5,668 bases of DNA from Actinomycetes bacterium (GTDB lineage: Bacteria; Actinomycetota; Acidimicrobiia; Acidimicrobiales; RAAP-2), in contig JAJYWG010000244.1 of the NCBI GenBank assembly GCA_021791615.1, forward strand, positions 1 to 5,668, written 5' to 3'. The notes beneath the pieces were generated by a model, which did no database searches, was not told where the DNA came from, and saw only the letters and a list, made by a program, of their open reading frames with translations. Below, in pieces: positions 1-5,668 of this stretch (position 1 is its first letter; each line of letters opens with the position of its first letter). Position numbers and translations under genes: made by a program.

Positions 1-2
1 AC

Positions 3-386
3 GGGTTGCTCAGCGACTACAAGGTCGTCGTCTTGATGATCGACGAGGCCTGGGTGAGCGAGGTCGCCCACGGCCCGCTCGCCGACCAAGGTCTGGAGCT
101 CATCCTCGCCGACGCAGCTCGACTCGCTGGGATCTGGCGGGCGCTCTCCAAGCAGAGCTCGGACCCAGAGGACTTCGGGGTGGACCCCGCTCCCATGCGC
201 CGGGCCGTCGCCTTCTCCAGCACGATCGCCTACTCCCGTCGGGTGGCCGGCGGCCTGCCGGCGGTCGTCGCCGCGATGTCAGAGCAAGGCGAAGACGGGG
301 TCGCCTGCGAGGCCCGCCACGTGGACGGGACCATGGGGGCCTTGGTCCGGGATCAGCTGCTCGCCTGGCTGCGAGAGGACCCCCCC
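3..386 (+). CDS. Type ISP restriction-modification enzyme, helicase part (5' fragment, partial; frameshifted at its end)
   Basis: This reading frame enters from before the window and is coding from the first complete codon. It encodes the end of the first and most of the second RecA-like domain of a superfamily-2 ATPase of the LlaGI/LlaBIII type, the motor that translocates along double-stranded DNA during restriction. Visible family segments are LSDYKVVVLMIDE near the start, the AVAFSSTI segment at about 207-230, and HVDGTMGALVRDQLLAWLRED at about 318-380, all characteristic of the COG4889 group. The TTG at 6-8 is internal, not a start. At 380-387 (eight C) the conserved reading jumps to the frame that continues at 388. 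If the extra C is real, translation continues out of frame for about 100 arginine/proline-rich residues to a TGA at 693-695. About 400-450 N-terminal residues (Mrr-like nuclease, Walker A and B motifs) should lie upstream; that number is inferred from the usual family length of roughly 1570-1600. Confidence 0.85.
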
Positions 387-387
387 C
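380..387 (+). other. C8 homopolymer at the frameshift site
   Basis: Eight consecutive C lie exactly where the conserved helicase sequence changes frame. With seven C the codons read D-P-P-E-G-T-C-R-L-L and join the two halves without loss of conserved residues. With eight C the frame runs to a stop at 693-695. The tract is seen directly; whether it is a sequencing error, a fixed mutation or a slippage switch is not decidable from one sequence. Confidence 0.9.
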
Positions 388-3300
388 GAGGGCACCTGCC
401 GGCTGCTCTCCAACGCCCGCTGTCTCACCGAAGGCGTCGACGTCCCGGCCCTCGACGCCGTCATCTTCACCAACCCGAGGGCTTCCCAGATCGACGTCGT
501 CCAGGCGGTGGGGCGGGTCATGCGAGAGGCAGAGGGCAAGCGCTACGGCTACGTCGTGATCCCGGTCCCCGTCCCCTCGGACAAGACCCCCGAAGAGGTG
601 CTCGACGACCACAAGTCGTACAGGGTCGTCTGGCAGGTCCTCCAGGCTCTCCGTGCCCACGACGACCGCTTCGACGCCGAGGTGAACCGCCTTGACCTGC
701 AGTCCAAGCGCTCGACACGCATCCGAGTGGTCGGGGTCGGAACCGGGGTCGAGGCCGCCGCCGATCGGATGGGCCGGGCCGAACAGCTCGCCCTCGCATG
801 GCAGGGACTCGAAGACAAGGTCTACGCCAAGATCGTCCGCCACGTGGGAAGCCGCGTCTACTGGGAGTCCTGGGCAGAAGACGTGGCCCGCATCGCCCAG
901 GCCCATATCACCCGGATCACGACCGCGATCGCAGCCGGTGGCAGTGTCGCCAACGCGTTCGACCGCTACCTCACTGGCCTGCGCCAGGTGATCAACCCGG
1001 CCGTCAGCGAAGACGAGGCCGTCGAGATGCTGGCAGAGCACCTGGTGACCGCCCCGGTGTTCGAGGCGCTGTTCGGCGATGCCACCTTCACCCGGACGAA
1101 CCCGGTCTCGCAGTCGATGGCCGACGTCCTTGCAGCGCTCCACGAAGAAGAGGCGATCGAACAAGAGCGCGAGCAGCTCTCCTCTTTCTACCGCTCGGTG
1201 CGCACTCGGGTGGAAGGCCTCGACAACCTGGCAGCGCGCCAGAAGGTGGTGAAGGACCTCTACGAGACTTTCTTCCGCCGGGCCTTCCCCAAGGTGGCAG
1301 ACCGGCTCGGCATCGTCTACACCCCCATCGAGATCGTCGACTTCATGCTCAAAAGCGTCGACACGGTCTTGCGCTCGGAGTTCGGAAGCCACCTCGGCGC
1401 AGGTGACGTCCACGTGCTGGAGCCCTTCTGTGGGACCGGGACCTTCTTCGCCCGCCTACTCGCCATGCTCGAACCCGGCGACCTGGAGCGCAGCTACCGA
1501 CAGCTCCTCCACGCAAACGAGATCGTGCTTCTCGCCTACTACGTCGCCGCGGTCAACATCGAGCAGACCTACCACGCCCTCCGAGGAGACGGCCCCTACG
1601 AGCCGTTCCCCGGGATCGTGCTCACCGACACCTTCCAGCTCGGCGAGGGGACCGGCGAGCTGCTCCCCGAGTTCCTGCGCCCCAACTCCGAGCGGGCACG
1701 TCACCAGCAGACGCTCCCCATCACCGTCGTCGTCAGCAACCCGCCCTACTCGGTCGGTCAGGGCTCGGAGAACGACAACAACAAGAACCTGCGCTACCAA
1801 AAGCTCGACGAGTGGATCCGGACGACGTACGCGGCCCGCTCCACCGCGACGCTCAAGAACAGTCTTTACGACTCCTACATCCGCGCCTTTCGCTGGGCAA
1901 CCGACCGGATCGGCGACCGCGGGGTGGTCTGCTTCGTGACCAACGGCGCCTTCATCGATTCCGGCTCTGCCGACGGGTTCCGAAAGACCCTCGCAGACGA
2001 GTGCAGCGCCATCTGGTGCTTCAACCTTCGGGGAAACCAGCGCACCGCAGGAGAGGTGTCTCGCCGGGAGGGTGGCAAGATCTTCGGCTCGGGCAGCCGG
2101 ACCCCCGTCGCCATCACCCTGCTCGTGAAGAACCCTGGCCACACCGGCCCAGCCGTCATCCGCTACCACGACATCGGCGACTACCTCTCCCGGGAGGAAA
2201 AGCTCGCCAAGGTCGCCAGCTTCTCGGACGTGACCGGCGTTACCTGGCAGCAGATCATGCCTAACAACGCCGGTGACTGGATCAACCAGCGGAGCGATGT
2301 GTTCGAATCGTTCACTCCCGTTGGCGACAAGAAGGGAGCCGCTGGCGAGGCGTTGTTCGTCACCTACTCCAACGGGGTCAAGACGAACCGGGATGCCTGG
2401 ACCTACAACTTCTCCCGTGCGGCGATGCTTTCGAACATGGCGAGCACTATCGACGCGTTCAACGAAGAACGCGAACGCTTTCACTCTGCAGTGCGGGAAG
2501 GACAGGTCTCGGCCACCGACGAGGGGGTGGGCGCCTTCATCGACCCCGATCCCACCAGGGTGAGCTGGACGCGCGAACTCAAACGCGACCTGCGGTCTGA
2601 CAAGGTGTCCCAACTTCATGTCGAGCACGCAGTGGCTTCGATGTACCGGCCGTTCTGCAAGCAATGGCTCTACTTCGATCGCCAGTGGAACAACTGTGTC
2701 TACCTCATGCCGCAGCTCTTCCCGACGCCGGCTCACCAGAACCGGGTGATCTGCGTGTCGGGTGTCGGTGCGGGCGCTGGGTACTCCGTGGTGATGACGG
2801 ACGTCATACCCTGCCTCACTCTGGCGGGCGCCGGCAATTCAGTGCAGTGCTTCCCCCGCTACCACTACACCAAGACTGGCGACGAGGACTCGCTCTTCGC
2901 GGCCGCCGGCACCGGGAACCAGCGCCACGACGCGATCTCACCGCGCACCCTGGATCGCTACCGAGAGCGCTACGGCGACGCCGTCACGGCCGCCGACGTC
3001 TTCAACTACGTATACGGCATCCTCCACTCGCCCGAGTACACGGTCCGCTTTGCAGCCGAGCTCGGCAAGATGATCCCGAGGATCCCGATGGCAGAGGACT
3101 TCTGGGGGTTCTCCCGCGCCGGTGAGCAGCTCGCGGCCCTCCACCTCGGCTACGAGACGGTCGAACCCTGGCCGCTCGACGGCCTGCCCGAGGAGGGAGC
3201 GGACCCCAAGATCCTGCGCGTCGAGAAGATGCGCTTTGCCTCGAAGACCGACCGCAGCGCGATCGTGGTCAACCCCTACGTGACCCTGTCGGGTATCCCA

Positions 3301-3516
3301 GAAGACGCTTACTGCTACCAGGTGAACGGCCGGACGGCCATCGAGTGGATCCTCGACCGCTACCGGGTGAAGACGGACAAGGACTCGGGGATCGTGAACG
3401 ACCCCAACACCTGGTCGGAGGATCCCCACTACATCGTCGACCTGGTGGCTCGGATCGTCCGGGTCTCGGTGGAGTCGGCAGCAGTCATCGACGCGCTGCC
3501 CCCGCTCGGCGTCTGA
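388..3516 (+). CDS. Type ISP restriction-modification enzyme, helicase motifs V-VI, N6-adenine methyltransferase and specificity domain
   Basis: This is the main part of a LlaGI/LlaBIII-like single-chain restriction-modification enzyme. The family methylates adenine on one strand of an asymmetric site and, on unmodified DNA, translocates with ATP until converging enzymes cut. Seen in order: helicase motif V (LSNARCLTEGVDVPALDAV, about 406-462); motif VI (QAVGRVMR, 502-525); a coiled, charged coupler (about 600-1300); the AdoMet motif VLEPFCGTGTFFARLL (1414-1461); LHANEIVLLAYYVAAVNIE (about 1507-1563); catalytic motif IV NPPY (1738-1749) followed by the family signature NDNNKNLRYQKLD; NLRGNQRTAGEVSRREGGK with GSGSRTP (about 2023-2106); then the Type ISP C-terminal specificity region, with SNGVKTNRDAW (2368-2400) and YRPFCKQWLYFDRQWNN (2644-2694). 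The catalytic motifs look intact. There is no start codon between 388 and 508; the segment is the continuation of the fragment ending at 386 and is joined to it by removing one C. The next gene follows after 34 nt. Family assignment is very sure; the DNA target cannot be read from sequence. Confidence 0.93.
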   Translation, partial: EGTCRLLSNARCLTEGVDVPALDAVIFTNPRASQIDVVQAVGRVMREAEGKRYGYVVIPVPVPSDKTPEEVLDDHKSYRVVWQVLQALRAHDDRFDAEVNRLDLQSKRSTRIRVVGVGTGVEAAADRMGRAEQLALAWQGLEDKVYAKIVRHVGSRVYWESWAEDVARIAQAHITRITTAIAAGGSVANAFDRYLTGLRQVINPAVSEDEAVEMLAEHLVTAPVFEALFGDATFTRTNPVSQSMADVLAALHEEEAIEQEREQLSSFYRSVRTRVEGLDNLAARQKVVKDLYETFFRRAFPKVADRLGIVYTPIEIVDFMLKSVDTVLRSEFGSHLGAGDVHVLEPFCGTGTFFARLLAMLEPGDLERSYRQLLHANEIVLLAYYVAAVNIEQTYHALRGDGPYEPFPGIVLTDTFQLGEGTGELLPEFLRPNSERARHQQTLPITVVVSNPPYSVGQGSENDNNKNLRYQKLDEWIRTTYAARSTATLKNSLYDSYIRAFRWATDRIGDRGVVCFVTNGAFIDSGSADGFRKTLADECSAIWCFNLRGNQRTAGEVSRREGGKIFGSGSRTPVAITLLVKNPGHTGPAVIRYHDIGDYLSREEKLAKVASFSDVTGVTWQQIMPNNAGDWINQRSDVFESFTPVGDKKGAAGEALFVTYSNGVKTNRDAWTYNFSRAAMLSNMASTIDAFNEERERFHSAVREGQVSATDEGVGAFIDPDPTRVSWTRELKRDLRSDKVSQLHVEHAVASMYRPFCKQWLYFDRQWNNCVYLMPQLFPTPAHQNRVICVSGVGAGAGYSVVMTDVIPCLTLAGAGNSVQCFPRYHYTKTGDEDSLFAAAGTGNQRHDAISPRTLDRYRERYGDAVTAADVFNYVYGILHSPEYTVRFAAELGKMIPRIPMAEDFWGFSRAGEQLAALHLGYETVEPWPLDGLPEEGADPKILRVEKMRFASKTDRSAIVVNPYVTLSGIPEDAYCYQVNGRTAIEWILDRYRVKTDKDSGIVNDPNTWSEDPHYIVDLVARIVRVSVESAAVIDALPPLGV

Positions 3517-3540
3517 AGTCAGATCAGAGGGATCCGTCTC

Positions 3541-3545
3541 GGAGG
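3541..3545 (+). promoter_or_regulatory. Ribosome binding site of the 3551 gene
   Basis: GGAGG, continuing into GGG, lies five bases before the ATG at 3551. It supports this start. It sits within the 34-nt gap after the restriction enzyme's stop codon. I see no promoter or terminator in that gap, so co-transcription is likely. Confidence 0.75.
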
Positions 3546-3550
3546 GGGAG

Positions 3551-4333
3551 ATGGCAGCCCACCCCCTTGCTGACTGCTACACCCGGCTCAGCTGGGCGCA
3601 AGCTGACGGACAGGCCCTTGCAGACGAGATCGGATCCTTCATGGAAACGAACCCGTACCGAGCACGCGTACAGATGGACGGCGGGAAAGGGGCAGTGGTG
3701 TTCTGCCGAGTGGTCGATCCAGCCACCGAGGCTGAAGTCTTCGATCGACTCTCTCGGCTCTTCAGCTCGTACCTCGACAGCCTCCGAGCCGCGCTGAACT
3801 ACGTGACGTACCAGGTCGCCTTGCTCGACGCGCCAACGTCTCCAGGGCTCAAACCAGACACCGTCGAGTTCCCGATCTTTCGGGATCCTCGCCTGTTCTC
3901 CAAGAAGAACCGGATCAAGCAGTTCCCCGACGAGCACCGGGCCCTGTTCGAGTCGGTACAGCCGTACGACGGAGAGCGCGAAGGTCTGTGGCTCTTGCAC
4001 GAGCTCGCCCGCATCGGACGCCACCGGCTGGTCCACCCAGCCTGCGTGTTCCCGTTCCCCCGTGAGCATTCCCTGTTCACGGACACAACAAGCATTCTCC
4101 TCGACATGGAGATCATTGACACCGGCCCGCTCGAAGACGGCCAGGAACTCGTGCGCTTCATGGCCGCCGCGCCGAACGGCGCGGATCCGAAGGTGAGCTC
4201 GCAGCTGGCCGTGACGATAGGCATTGACCACCCCTTGTGCCATGGCTCCTCGTTGGTGACAGTCCTGAGGGCCATCGGCGTCGACGTGGAGGCCGCGGTG
4301 CGAGCCGTCGTCGAGGCCATATGGCCAGAGTGA
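3551..4333 (+). CDS. Uncharacterised 260-residue protein downstream of the Type ISP enzyme
   Basis: Function unknown. The ATG at 3551 has a strong GGAGG five bases upstream. The protein looks soluble: no signal peptide or membrane segment. Residues 1-70 form a variable N-terminal part. Residues about 71-90 (SSYLDSLRAALNYVTYQVA) form a helix resembling the 'LRSALDYLAWQL' helix of a common, unnamed family of bacterial hypothetical proteins. The later landmarks FPIF (107-110), QPY (137-139) and WLLHELARIGRHRLVHP (147-163) fit the same family, which usually has a 'DKHR' there. R157-x4-H162 resembles the R-x4-6-H element of HEPN ribonucleases, but that is a weak lead because the element is short. 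Position 34 nt after the restriction-modification gene on the same strand suggests a shared transcript and perhaps an accessory role; that is inference. Its stop lies 5 nt from the stop of the opposing SSB gene. The reading frame is certain, the family resemblance moderate. Confidence 0.85.
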   Translation: MAAHPLADCYTRLSWAQADGQALADEIGSFMETNPYRARVQMDGGKGAVVFCRVVDPATEAEVFDRLSRLFSSYLDSLRAALNYVTYQVALLDAPTSPGLKPDTVEFPIFRDPRLFSKKNRIKQFPDEHRALFESVQPYDGEREGLWLLHELARIGRHRLVHPACVFPFPREHSLFTDTTSILLDMEIIDTGPLEDGQELVRFMAAAPNGADPKVSSQLAVTIGIDHPLCHGSSLVTVLRAIGVDVEAAVRAVVEAIWPE

Positions 4334-4338
4334 CGACA

Positions 4339-5043
4339 TCACCCGGCTTCCCTCGAACCAGAGACGTCAAGTTGTGGAGTGCGGCAACCGCCTTGATCGC
4401 GGCGCTCGATCCTGCCCGAGGTGTTGGCGGCGAACCGCAACGACACCCCGACGTCGTCTGCGACGAGCTTTCCCGTCGGGCGCTCGGTGTCCTCGCGGCC
4501 GGTCCAGCGCTCGGTCTCGACTCTGCCGACGGCCACGACGCGGTCTCCGGTTGCCAAGCACGCGGCGACGTGCTCTGCGAGGCCGCCGAAGCAGGTGAGC
4601 TCGTAGCGCTCTGCCGCCAGCTCCTCGTAGGTCCCGTCGTCGAGCCGGCGCCTGCGGTTCACGGCGAGCCTGAAGGTCGTCCACGCGGTCCCCTTCGGAC
4701 TGAAGCGCAGCTCGGGATCGCAGGTCAGGGTGCCGACGAGCGTCGTGTACGTGGTGCCGGCCGGCGCATGGGTCGTCGTGGTCATGGCCGTTCGTTCGTC
4801 GACGTCTTGGCGCAGGTCCTGGGCAGGCAGAGACGGGTTCGCGCTCGTGATGCCGAGGTGCCGGCGCCACCAACCGAGCCCCGGCCGTGTGTCGGGCCCC
4901 ATGGCCGCCAGCTCCTCTGCGGCCTGCTTCGGGTCGACGAACCTCGGACGCCGCAGCTCGTCGGCGAGGCACGCGAGCGCGTGGAGCGTCGGGCCGTCGA
5001 GGACGGCAAGGATCCCGTCGTAGGGACGACGGGCAGGCGTCAC
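4339..5043 (-). CDS. Single-stranded DNA-binding protein (SSB-like OB fold) with N-terminal extension
   Basis: Residues about 97-208 are an SSB OB fold. They include TTLVGTLTCDPELRFSPKG, then TTFRLAVNRRR, then YELTCFGGLAEHVAACLATGDRVVAVGRVETERW, and end with KLVADDVGVSLRFA. SSB proteins coat single-stranded DNA during replication, repair or element transfer. The chosen start is GTG at 5043-5041: it overlaps the upstream methyltransferase stop as GTGA and has GGAG (5054-5051) seven bases before it. This start adds about 86 residues before M87 (ATG at 4785-4783, no clear ribosome binding site), with DPKQAAEELAAMGPD and GWWRRHLG as visible landmarks; I do not recognise a domain there. From M87 the protein would be 148 residues, the usual size of an accessory SSB. 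The C-terminus (about 26 residues, ending VSGSREAG) lacks the acidic DDDIPF-type tip of housekeeping SSBs, which suits a phage, plasmid or integrative-element copy. The SSB fold is sure; the exact start is less so. Confidence 0.86.
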   Translation of the reverse strand: MTPARRPYDGILAVLDGPTLHALACLADELRRPRFVDPKQAAEELAAMGPDTRPGLGWWRRHLGITSANPSLPAQDLRQDVDERTAMTTTTHAPAGTTYTTLVGTLTCDPELRFSPKGTAWTTFRLAVNRRRRLDDGTYEELAAERYELTCFGGLAEHVAACLATGDRVVAVGRVETERWTGREDTERPTGKLVADDVGVSLRFAANTSGRIERRDQGGCRTPQLDVSGSREAG

Positions 5044-5668
5044 CCCGCGTCTCCGGCCTCGGTGCGCTCAACGCGCGTCCTCGTGGTCGCAACGTGTGCG
5101 GGCTCGATGTCGCCGCCCAAGAACCGCCGCCCGGCTCCGATCGCGGCAACGGCCGTCGTCCCCGACCCACAGCACGGGTCGAAGACCACCTCGCCGGGCT
5201 CTGAGACCATGTGCACCCAGTGAGAGACGGGCTCCAATGCCTGCTGCCAGGGATGGAGCGGCCGAGTCTCCGGCCCGCCGCGCCCTTCGGCCATGAACGT
5301 GTCGTGGAGCCACTTGCGCGCCTCATACGGTCCCGCCGACATGAGCACGACCGATCGGTGCCGGCCGTTCACCATGCGGGCACGGACCTTGGTGTGCCGC
5401 CCGGGGAGCACGTTCACCCCATGCCAGACGTAGGTGAGCCCGCCTGCTTCGAGGAGCCTGAGCTCTTCGTCGAGGTGCATATGCCCGCAGTAGACGGCTG
5501 CCAGGCGCCCGGGGCGCAGCACCCGGGCGAGCAGGCGCCCCAAGTCCTCGAAGAGGTCGATGAACTCTTCTGAGTACGGCGGATCCACGACCGCGCAGTC
5601 GAGGCTCCCGTCGTCGACGTCGTCCCAGACCTCCCGCAGGTCGCCCACCCGAAGCTCGTAGGAGGTCC
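5040..5668 (-). CDS. Beta-class DNA methyltransferase (N4-cytosine/N6-adenine), 5' end beyond the window
   Basis: This is an AdoMet-dependent DNA amino-methyltransferase with the beta-class motif order: catalytic DPPY at 5585-5574, then the AdoMet motif FDPCCGSGTT at 5183-5154 followed by GRRFLGGDIE. The segment between them is short (about 130 residues) and carries HPWQQALEPVSHWVHMV just before the AdoMet motif, as in small orphan enzymes of actinobacterial phages and elements. The frame is open to the right edge and reads TSYELRVGDLREVWDDV, which matches the usual segment just before DPPY. The GTG at 5648 is therefore probably internal and the true start lies beyond 5668; family members sometimes carry an N-terminal ParB-like domain, which cannot be checked here. 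The stop at 5042-5040 overlaps the SSB start by GTGA, so the two are probably translationally coupled. No partner endonuclease is visible. Whether cytosine-N4 or adenine-N6 is modified cannot be told from these motifs. Confidence 0.9.
   Translation of the reverse strand, partial: TSYELRVGDLREVWDDVDDGSLDCAVVDPPYSEEFIDLFEDLGRLLARVLRPGRLAAVYCGHMHLDEELRLLEAGGLTYVWHGVNVLPGRHTKVRARMVNGRHRSVVLMSAGPYEARKWLHDTFMAEGRGGPETRPLHPWQQALEPVSHWVHMVSEPGEVVFDPCCGSGTTAVAAIGAGRRFLGGDIEPAHVATTRTRVERTEAGDAG
5051..5054 (-). promoter_or_regulatory. Ribosome binding site of the SSB gene, inside the methyltransferase 3' end
   Basis: On the minus strand GGAG (5054-5051) stands seven bases before the GTG at 5043, inside the last codons of the methyltransferase. 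Together with the GTGA stop/start overlap it favours the long SSB start over the ATG at 4785, which has no comparable site. Confidence 0.55.

Noticed and set aside
508..525. GTG at 508 (or ATG at 520) as the start of an independent methyltransferase protein
   Set aside because: Both codons fall inside helicase motif VI (QAVGRVMR), conserved sequence continues upstream to 388, and no good ribosome binding site precedes them. Reinitiation there is conceivable only if the frameshift is real.
100..1413. Long minus-strand open frame opposite the restriction enzyme (and a similar one at 1456-2736)
   Set aside because: These are mirror frames of a strongly conserved plus-strand gene in GC-rich DNA. 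Their translations show no recognisable family, and they overlap catalytic motifs that fix the coding strand.
3517..3550. Search for a terminator or promoter in the gap between the restriction enzyme and the next gene
   Set aside because: No stem-loop with a T-run and no convincing -10/-35 pair; only a ribosome binding site is present.
4167..4184. Perfect GC-only inverted repeat (CCGCGCCG-AA-CGGCGCGG)
   Set aside because: It lies inside a coding region about 150 bases before the stop, has no T-run after it, and such repeats arise by chance in Ala/Gly-rich GC-rich genes. It is not called as a terminator.
3524..4342. Minus-strand open frame opposite the 260-residue protein
   Set aside because: The plus-strand frame has a strong ribosome binding site and resembles a known family of hypothetical proteins. 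The minus-strand frame has neither.
4237..5223. Plus-strand open frame of 328 codons across the SSB and methyltransferase
   Set aside because: The minus strand carries a clear SSB fold and methyltransferase motifs. The plus-strand translation is rich in Arg, Pro and Gly with no family resemblance.
5646..5648. GTG at 5648 as the methyltransferase start
   Set aside because: The frame stays open to the window edge and reads YELRVGDLREV, normal internal sequence ahead of DPPY, so the start is probably beyond the window.

Overview
The window comes from a high-GC bacterium (roughly two-thirds G+C by eye; not computed). Codon third positions are dominated by G and C, and the SSB and methyltransferase sequences resemble those of Actinomycetota or their mobile elements. 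No marker here fixes the genus. Almost every base is coding: the only gaps are 34 nt (3517-3550) and 5 nt (4334-4338). I saw no tRNA, rRNA, CRISPR array or insertion sequence.

Plus strand, 1-3516: the last ~1170 codons of a very large single-chain Type ISP restriction-modification enzyme (LlaGI/LlaBIII-like, the COG4889 'predicted helicase' group). In order it shows the second RecA-like half of the helicase-type ATPase, a coupler, an N6-adenine methyltransferase and the C-terminal specificity domain. The N-terminal Mrr-type nuclease and first RecA half would lie before the window. The helicase part is split by a +1 frameshift at a run of eight C (380-387), between the HVDGT segment and helicase motif V. 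Reading seven C restores one continuous protein. This is either a base error, a true disabling mutation, or an on/off homopolymer switch.

Plus strand, 3551-4333: a 260-residue uncharacterised protein 34 nt downstream with a good ribosome binding site, probably in the same transcript. It resembles a widespread but unnamed family with an 'LRxALxY' helix, an 'FPIF' segment and a 'QPY...HELxxxxxHR' segment. It carries an R-x4-H element that is a weak HEPN-like lead.

Minus strand, 5668-4339: a two-gene unit that converges on the plus-strand genes. The first gene is a beta-class DNA methyltransferase (DPPY before the AdoMet motif) running off the right edge. It overlaps the next gene by GTGA. That second gene encodes an OB-fold single-stranded-DNA-binding protein with an unusual ~86-residue N-terminal extension and no acidic C-terminal tip. 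An orphan methyltransferase with an accessory SSB is typical of phages, plasmids and integrative elements, so the window probably sits in an accessory region where a restriction system abuts such an element. The two convergent units end with stop codons only 5 nt apart.
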